Of a stretch of DNA of 61,546 bases, positions 56,117 through 61,546 are shown piece by piece. The translations under genes and the position numbers were made by a program. This DNA is from Crocinitomicaceae bacterium (GTDB taxonomy: Bacteria > Bacteroidota > Bacteroidia > Flavobacteriales_G > Salibacteraceae): contig PAME01000012.1 of assembly GCA_002707155.1 (NCBI GenBank), positions 1 through 61,546 on the forward strand. The letters are read 5' to 3'. Under the pieces are notes generated by a model. It made no database searches. It saw nothing but the letters and a program-made list of their open reading frames with translations, and was not told the origin of the DNA. Within the stretch, counting starts at the first letter, position 1; each line of letters starts with the position of its first letter.

Positions 56117-57173
56117 TCTTAACAATAAGGGTTATACCATTAAATTAGGAAATGATGATGTACTTATTGAGCTGAACCAATTTGTGGGTGATCGTTATGC
56201 CGACAATAATGTTTTCATTTTATGCGACTCTAATACGACAGAACATTGCCTACCAAAAATTGATTGGCTTGATTTAGAGCATTTGAAAGATGCCGAGGTT
56301 CTTGAAGTTGAACCAGGAGAGGGCTCCAAAAGCATTGAAATTTATTATCAATTGATAGAGTCACTTTTAGAATTAGGTGCTAATCGGAAATCAGTTTTGA
56401 TAAATTTAGGCGGAGGAATTGTTTCTGATTTAGGAGGTTTTGTGGCCAGTACTTTTAAACGTGGGATAGATTTTATAAATGTTCCAACTACATTATTGGC
56501 AATGGTTGATGCAAGCATTGGCGGAAAAAACGGAGTTAATGCTGGAGGAGTAAAAAATCAAATAGGCACTTTTTCAGAGCCGGTAGGAGTTTTTATTTCC
56601 TATGTATTCTTAGAAACCTTGCCTAAAAAGGAAATTAATTCTGGTTTTGGTGAAATGATAAAACATCTACTAATATCTGATAAGCAAGCATTAAGTAAAT
56701 TGGACCAACTTCATTCAATAGTGAAAATAGACGATATAGCGAAATCAGTTGCTATAAAGTTAAGAATTACTCAGGAGGATTTTACAGAATCAGGAGCAAG
56801 AAAAGCTCTAAATTACGGGCACACTTTTGGGCATGCGGTTGAAAGTTACTTATTGAGTAAAGGCGTTTCCATAACACATGGAGAAGCTGTTTTAATGGGT
56901 ATGTTGATGGAGAATCAGTTATCTGTTGAGCTGGGAAGAATGTCTCAATCGGAAAAACAAAGCACAGAAAATTGGGTGTATGCAAAGTTTGATTTGAAAT
57001 CTTACTTTAAGCAATTAGAAGTAGCTGAAGTAATTAGGTTATTGCAATTTGATAAAAAAAATGAAGGCGATTTGGTTTCGTTTTCACTAGTCGGACCCAT
57101 TGGAAATTGTGCGATTGATGTGCGACCTGAAAAAACAATTGTTGAATCTGTTTTGTCAATGTTTTGTAATTGA
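56109..57173 (+). CDS. aroB: 3-dehydroquinate synthase
   Basis: A 354-residue shikimate-pathway enzyme turning DAHP into 3-dehydroquinate with NAD and a divalent metal. LINLGGGIVSDLGGFVASTFKRG, PTTLLAMVDASIGGKNGVN and the metal-binding ALNYGHTFGHAVE and THGEAVLMG segments are all present. Translation starts at GTG 56109, inside the upstream gene, with an 8-base overlap. Confidence 0.96.
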   Translation: MIDLNNKGYTIKLGNDDVLIELNQFVGDRYADNNVFILCDSNTTEHCLPKIDWLDLEHLKDAEVLEVEPGEGSKSIEIYYQLIESLLELGANRKSVLINLGGGIVSDLGGFVASTFKRGIDFINVPTTLLAMVDASIGGKNGVNAGGVKNQIGTFSEPVGVFISYVFLETLPKKEINSGFGEMIKHLLISDKQALSKLDQLHSIVKIDDIAKSVAIKLRITQEDFTESGARKALNYGHTFGHAVESYLLSKGVSITHGEAVLMGMLMENQLSVELGRMSQSEKQSTENWVYAKFDLKSYFKQLEVAEVIRLLQFDKKNEGDLVSFSLVGPIGNCAIDVRPEKTIVESVLSMFCN

Positions 57174-57224
57174 TTTGTAATCAGCGTCACACTATGAATT
57201 TAAGCGCTGGATTAATTTTGTAAC

Positions 57225-57629
57225 ATGATTGGTAAAGGTTCAAAACTGTACAGTATATTCGGAATGAAGTGTCCGAAATGTCAAGAGACGCCGTTGTTTG
57301 AGAATAAAAATCCTTACAAATATGATAAGTTTTTTGCCATGCCTAAAACTTGCCCAAAATGTGGTCAACGCTTCGAGCTAGAACCGGCATTTTACTTTGG
57401 TGCTATGTACGTTTCTTATGGTGTTTCTGTTGCTTATTTGGTCTCAGTTTATGTTGCAATGTTGGTTTTGTACCCAGCCTTTAACGTGAATGAATACCTG
57501 GCAATTGCAATTGGGTCGCTCATACTACTAGGTCCTTACATATTTAAACTATGCAGGGCTATTTATATTAACTTTTTCGTTAGTTATGACCCAAATGCGA
57601 TTGAGGATTTTAAAAAAGAGGGGGATTAA
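57225..57629 (+). CDS. DUF983 membrane protein with two CxxC pairs
   Basis: A 134-residue protein with two zinc-knuckle-like CPKC motifs (MKCPKCQETPLF and TCPKCGQRFE) and two or three hydrophobic helices, the DUF983 layout. It may bind zinc at the cytosolic membrane face. Function unknown. Its last bases overlap the end of the convergent YifB gene by 4. Confidence 0.88.
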   Translation: MIGKGSKLYSIFGMKCPKCQETPLFENKNPYKYDKFFAMPKTCPKCGQRFELEPAFYFGAMYVSYGVSVAYLVSVYVAMLVLYPAFNVNEYLAIAIGSLILLGPYIFKLCRAIYINFFVSYDPNAIEDFKKEGD

Positions 57630-59161
57630 TTAAACCCTTCTCTATCCAAACTTCTGTATTGAATAGCCTCTGCAATATGGTTTGCTTCGATATTTTCTAC
57701 AGCTTCTAAGTCTGCAATTGTTCGCGCAACTTTTAAAATTCGTGTGTATGATCTTGCGGAGAATCCCAGTTTATCCATAGCTTGTTTTATCAATTGATTT
57801 CCACTTTCATCAATTTTGCAAACTTGTTTAATAAGCTTTGGAGTTAACTGTGAGTTGCTATAAATGCCTGGAAAATCTGTAAAACGCTTCGACTGAATTT
57901 CCCTAGCTGCAACTACCCGGTTTCTTATTGAAGTTGAAGACTCACCAGCAGGGCGATGCGCTAAATCGTCAAATGGCACAGGGTTTACTTCTACGTGCAA
58001 ATCAATTCTATCGAGTAAAGGACCAGAAACTTTGCTTAAATAGCGCCTCACAATATGTTCTGCATCTGAATTCGGATCTGAAGGGTCGTAAAAATTACCA
58101 CTTGGTGATGGGTTCATTGAAGCAATTAGCATAACTGACGCTGGATAGTCTACGGTCATTTTTGCCCTCGAAATAGTTACCGTTCTGTCTTCAAGTGGTT
58201 GTCTAAGAACTTCTAGTACTTGTCGCTGAAACTCAGGTAATTCATCTAAGAATAATACGCCATTATGGGCTAAGGAAACTTCTCCAGGTTGAGGGTTGGA
58301 GCCTCCTCCTATCAATGCGACATTAGAAATTGTGTGATGCGGTGATCGGTAAGGACGAGTAGTCATTAAGGAAGTAGTGCTTCCTAAAAGACCCGCAACT
58401 GAGTGAATTTTTGTGGTCTCTAGCGCTTCTTCAAGTGTTAATGGAGGTAAAATTGTAGGAATACGTTTGGCCAACATAGTTTTTCCAACTCCTGGAGGGC
58501 CTATGAGTAGGGCATTATGTCCACCCGTAGCTGCTATTTCTAATGCTCTTTTCGTAGACTCTTGGCCTTTTACATCCTCAAAATCAACATCAAATTCGTC
58601 TAATTTTCGTTGAAACTCTTCTCTTGTGTCAACTACCTCTTTAGGAATACCTTCTCCAGTTTCTATAAAATGAATAACCTCTTCGATTGTTGATGCGCCA
58701 TGAACATCAAGGTTATTTACAATGCCTGCTTCACGCGCATTTTGTTTTGGTAAAATGATTCCTTTAAATCCTTCTTTTCTAGCCTGAATAGCAATAGGTA
58801 AAGCACCTTTCATGGGTTGTAGGCCACCATCCAATGATAATTCTCCCATTATTAGATACTTGTCTAGATTAGCTTCAGGTATTTGCTCACTAGCTGCTAA
58901 AGTCCCCATAGCCAATGGTAGGTCATAATAACTCCCCTCTTTTCGAATATCGGCAGGAGCCATATTAATCACAATTTTTTTACCTGGCATTTTATATCCG
59001 TACTGGTCTAGCGCTGAGGTGATTCGCTGTTGACTTTCCTTTACAGCATTATCGGGCAATCCCACAAGAAAGTATTTTGCTCCGCGGGATACATTTACCT
59101 CAATGGTTATGGTTTGAGCGTTGATTCCATAAACTGCGCTTCCGTATGTTTTTACCAACAT
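57626..59161 (-). CDS. YifB/ComM-family Mg-chelatase-like AAA ATPase
   Basis: A 511-residue protein: an N-terminal Lon-protease-like fold (about 1-170; VYGINAQTITIEVNVSRG, GLPDNAVKESQQRI), then an AAA+ domain with Walker A GPPGVGKTMLAK, Walker B FLDELPEF, and NPSPSGNFYDP and LLDRIDLHVEV. This is the YifB/ComM family; ComM promotes branch migration during natural transformation. Not a protease, as no Ser-Lys pair is conserved. Confidence 0.94.
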   Translation of the reverse strand: MLVKTYGSAVYGINAQTITIEVNVSRGAKYFLVGLPDNAVKESQQRITSALDQYGYKMPGKKIVINMAPADIRKEGSYYDLPLAMGTLAASEQIPEANLDKYLIMGELSLDGGLQPMKGALPIAIQARKEGFKGIILPKQNAREAGIVNNLDVHGASTIEEVIHFIETGEGIPKEVVDTREEFQRKLDEFDVDFEDVKGQESTKRALEIAATGGHNALLIGPPGVGKTMLAKRIPTILPPLTLEEALETTKIHSVAGLLGSTTSLMTTRPYRSPHHTISNVALIGGGSNPQPGEVSLAHNGVLFLDELPEFQRQVLEVLRQPLEDRTVTISRAKMTVDYPASVMLIASMNPSPSGNFYDPSDPNSDAEHIVRRYLSKVSGPLLDRIDLHVEVNPVPFDDLAHRPAGESSTSIRNRVVAAREIQSKRFTDFPGIYSNSQLTPKLIKQVCKIDESGNQLIKQAMDKLGFSARSYTRILKVARTIADLEAVENIEANHIAEAIQYRSLDREGFN

Positions 59162-59318
59162 AATTTATTTAATGATTAGAAACTAAAATACAATTTTCAG
59201 TTTTTTAAAGAATCTATTTTTGTCAATCTGACTTAGATTTACGATTAATTATAATGAGCTTTTAAGAAATAAGTTCGTTTGGCATAAAATTTAGTTATAC
59301 TTATCAAAATTTAGAATT

Positions 59319-60311
59319 ATGAAAAAATTATTTGTTATTGCCGCAGTGTTTATGTTCGGGCTGAATTTGAATGCTCAAGAGAGTGATGATATGGTGGAGG
59401 AGCAATTTAGTAGAATAGCCATTTCTCCTACAATAATGAATATTGAACAAATCGATTTGAACGATTTGCAAGGAATTTTTGCTGCAATGAATGTGGTAAT
59501 TGAAAAGAAAGGAAAACTTGCAGAAACTGGTATGTCACCCTTTATGCTTTATCTAAAATATTCTTTTAAAAAGAATATGACTGTTAATGCTGATCCAGCA
59601 CAGCAAATAGACGTGTTGCTGGATTTTTATGTAGTTGATATTATTTCAAAAAGTCAGATTTCTAACTTTTCCATGGAAATAAACACTCAGGAGTCAGATG
59701 AGATGCCTGCTTTAACAGCAGCATTACTGGTTGTTTCAAAAGAGGATATTGAACTTCAAAAGGCTTTATCAATGGGAAGGCAAGAGATTTTCCAAACGCA
59801 TGTGGCTCAATGCTTTGAATTTATGAATGCTATTCAAATGAAAAGTCATGAAGGTCAGTATTTACAAACGATAGGAGCTTTGTTGAGTATATCTGAGCTG
59901 CAAAGTGAGTGTGATGGAATGAGCAGTGATTTATTGACTGAGGCAATTAATGGTAAGAATGCTTTTGAGGCCACCAGAAATATGGAAACTTTAAAATATA
60001 GCATCGAGAGTAAGTCGGATGTGTCTGAGGTTAAACAATATGCTGATTTACTTTCAAGAAATGTTCAAGGAAAAGAATCTCTCTTGGAACTTATTGAAGG
60101 TTACAGTAATGAGGATGAGTATTTAGCAGTGTTAAAAGAAGCTAGTAAAGCAGAGCCTGTTCAAATAGATCCAACCCAAATGGACATAGAGCAAATTCGG
60201 AGTATAGCAAAAGAAATGGTACTAATAGAAGAGGAGGAAAAAGTATCAAATTTGATTATGCTTCAGGAAACTGAGATGTGGTTAAAGGACCTACAGGGTT
60301 TAGAAGATTAA
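59319..60311 (+). CDS. Secreted protein of unknown function
   Basis: A 330-residue protein with a clear signal peptide (MKKLFVIAAVFMFGLNLNAQ) and no lipobox, T9SS domain or other motif I recognise. The mature part is rich in Met, Glu and Ser, mostly helical, with an acidic C-terminus (LIEEEEKVSNLIMLQE). Its end overlaps the convergent gene at 60300 by 12 bases. Periplasmic location is likely. Confidence 0.75.
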   Translation: MKKLFVIAAVFMFGLNLNAQESDDMVEEQFSRIAISPTIMNIEQIDLNDLQGIFAAMNVVIEKKGKLAETGMSPFMLYLKYSFKKNMTVNADPAQQIDVLLDFYVVDIISKSQISNFSMEINTQESDEMPALTAALLVVSKEDIELQKALSMGRQEIFQTHVAQCFEFMNAIQMKSHEGQYLQTIGALLSISELQSECDGMSSDLLTEAINGKNAFEATRNMETLKYSIESKSDVSEVKQYADLLSRNVQGKESLLELIEGYSNEDEYLAVLKEASKAEPVQIDPTQMDIEQIRSIAKEMVLIEEEEKVSNLIMLQETEMWLKDLQGLED

Positions 60312-61208
60312 AATAGACCTCCTAAGTGCATGATTTCCTGCACCCAGATCAATTTTGAATCCGCTTTCAGGATCTTGTTTTAAGCAATACCTACTATCGA
60401 ACTCTATGGTACAAAAATTTTCGGTGATACTCACATTTGTGATTTTTGCGCAAGTAGATGAAACTTTAGGCTTGTCCCTTATAGGGATTAACGAGCCATT
60501 CATAGTTGCTTGAAACTTAATAAAAGATTTTTCTCTTCTTACAATTTCAATTTTTACAATAGCAAGGTTTTCTTCAATCTGCGTGATCATCGATAAAATA
60601 TTATCGTGGTAGTTTTGAGGAGCAACCTCAAGAATTGAAAAAAGGGTGTCTTTGGCTTCGAACAACCAGGAAATAGAATTTTTACCTTTCATTTTAGTTC
60701 TAATCGGTTCTATTCTAGAGGTTATTCTTGTGTCAAGTTGCTCGAATTGGTTTGCTATTTTTTCAATTTCTTCACTCGAACAATTATACAGAGCGTGGAA
60801 CTTAAAAAGGTACCCACCTTTTGATAATCGATACTTCTCCCAATAACTATCAAGAAGCAAAGTATCGTGGATGCCATAAATTTCTGCAAATGATATGCCC
60901 TTAATTTCAGCCCAATGGTAACGATCTATAAAACGGGAAATTCTAACTTTCTTCAAGCTATCAGATTTTGCTCCTAACCTCTGTACAATTATGTTTTTCA
61001 GCGTTTGCTCAAACTGATTTTTAGCTTTTTGCTTGGAGGTAAATAGGGTTTCAGATTTTACCTGAACTCTAAATAAATTCGTTTTTTCTTCCTTTACCCA
61101 TTTAGGTTTTCTTCCACTTTTATCAACGACCTTTTCTTTGGAAAATGCTTCGCTTGGGATAAATGATACCGCGAGAATAAAAATGAATAAAAGGGATTTT
61201 TGCAGCAT
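60300..61208 (-). CDS. Secreted protein of unknown function (LPP20-like start)
   Basis: A 302-residue protein with a signal peptide (about 1-23, FIPSEAFSK). The first mature part (RKPKWVKEEKTNLFRVQV...SKQKAKNQFEQTLKNIIVQRLG) resembles LPP20/LpoB-like envelope proteins that begin KPxWV and contain a SKxxA helix, but the match is weak and no lipobox is present. The rest is alpha/beta with no clear domain. It ends 4 bases before fabD on the same strand and may share a transcript with it. Confidence 0.72.
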   Translation of the reverse strand: MLQKSLLFIFILAVSFIPSEAFSKEKVVDKSGRKPKWVKEEKTNLFRVQVKSETLFTSKQKAKNQFEQTLKNIIVQRLGAKSDSLKKVRISRFIDRYHWAEIKGISFAEIYGIHDTLLLDSYWEKYRLSKGGYLFKFHALYNCSSEEIEKIANQFEQLDTRITSRIEPIRTKMKGKNSISWLFEAKDTLFSILEVAPQNYHDNILSMITQIEENLAIVKIEIVRREKSFIKFQATMNGSLIPIRDKPKVSSTCAKITNVSITENFCTIEFDSRYCLKQDPESGFKIDLGAGNHALRRSILIF

Positions 61209-61211
61209 GTT

Positions 61212-61546
61212 TTAGACAATAGCACTATCCGTTGGCATTGCTCGATCTACTTTTTTCACTAAACCTTGAAGTACCTTTCCTGGGCCAACTTCAGTAAATG
61301 ATGTTGCACCATCTGCCAACATGCATTGCATGGTTTGGGTCCAACGCACAGGAGCAGTAAGCTGAGCCATTAGATTTTCTTTTATTTCATCTGGATTTGA
61401 TACAGCCGCCGCAGTAACGTTTTGATAAATCGGACAGATTCCGGTTGAAAATTTTGTATTTGCTATTGCTGCTGCAAGTTCAGCTCTCGCCGGCTCCATT
61501 AATGGAGAATGAAATGCGCCACCCACGGGCAGTAATAAAGCTCTTC
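61212..61546 (-). CDS. fabD: Malonyl-CoA:ACP transacylase, C-terminal part
   Basis: The last ~110 residues of FabD; the start lies beyond the right edge. GGAFHSPLMEPA holds the catalytic His, and FTEVGPGKVLQGLVKKV is the standard C-terminus. The enzyme loads malonyl groups onto acyl carrier protein for fatty acid synthesis. The nucleophile Ser (GHSxG) is outside the window, so completeness cannot be judged. Confidence 0.93.
   Translation of the reverse strand, partial: RALLLPVGGAFHSPLMEPARAELAAAIANTKFSTGICPIYQNVTAAAVSNPDEIKENLMAQLTAPVRWTQTMQCMLADGATSFTEVGPGKVLQGLVKKVDRAMPTDSAIV

Noticed and set aside
1..61546. tRNA genes, insertion sequences, prophage or integrase
   Set aside because: None recognised: no cloverleaf-like segments, transposase, recombinase or flanking direct repeats were noticed by eye on either strand.

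Overview
The window looks like chromosomal DNA of a member of the Bacteroidota, most likely order Flavobacteriales. The evidence is a fused lpxC/fabZ gene, a PorX-type response regulator, several secreted proteins with type IX secretion (T9SS) C-terminal sorting domains, signal peptides ending in AQ or GQ, Bacteroidota-type promoters (TTG-N19-TAnnTTTG) and AT-rich DNA. No species can be named from the sequence alone. It is a housekeeping-rich region with no insertion sequence, prophage, integrase, CRISPR array or tRNA gene that I could recognise.

Layout. 1-94: the 3' end of a 5S rRNA gene and its terminator, so an rRNA operon lies to the left. 328-5922 (minus): a C-type-lectin T9SS protein, a YD-repeat-like secreted protein, a DUF255 thioredoxin-fold lipoprotein, a LEA14-like lipoprotein and a sensor histidine kinase. 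6045-9840 (plus): PIN-PhoH ATPase, an unrecognised protein with a HEPN-like RNxxxH motif, and an ABC-F ATPase. 9837-10817: a PAS/HisKA gene cut by an in-frame TAG. 11007-17663 (plus): topoisomerase III, AraC regulator, YheT-like hydrolase, DEAD-box helicase and MFS exporter. 17721-26153: fatty acid desaturase, YeiH-like exporter, a coupled PIG-L deacetylase / 38-residue membrane peptide / sodium:solute symporter set, DUF1801 protein, Lgt and a LOG-family protein. 26230-31289 (plus): HemB, MscS, CorA and a prolyl oligopeptidase lipoprotein. 31404-36234: a 943-residue repeat protein with its T9SS partner gene, then a decayed T9SS gene. 36310-39904: YebC and the KorB/KorA 2-oxoacid:ferredoxin oxidoreductase. 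39992-43665: glycosyltransferase, Wzz-like protein and O-antigen ligase.

44445-51057 (minus) is a compact envelope operon: lpxD, lpxC/fabZ, lpxA, an orphan ABC ATPase, efp, a second lpxD-like gene and a SpoIIE-type phosphatase, with 1-nt TAATG overlaps at three junctions. After it come an HD phosphohydrolase (minus), then porX and tsaE, alanine dehydrogenase, a DUF4258-like protein, aroB and a DUF983 protein (plus), a YifB/ComM ATPase (minus), two unrecognised secreted proteins and the C-terminal part of fabD at the right edge.

The most unusual property is the number of interrupted reading frames: at least seven genes in 61 kb. Five can be repaired at least at one site by adding or removing a single base, and three of those repairs fall in A/T homopolymers. 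Either the assembly carries indel errors or this lineage is losing several secreted and signalling genes. The T9SS gene at 34912-36234 has several independent lesions and is most likely a real pseudogene. The best candidates for new biology are the HEPN-like gene between phoH and the ABC-F gene, the tiny membrane peptide coupled to the symporter, and the ATPase-less PAS/HisKA protein.
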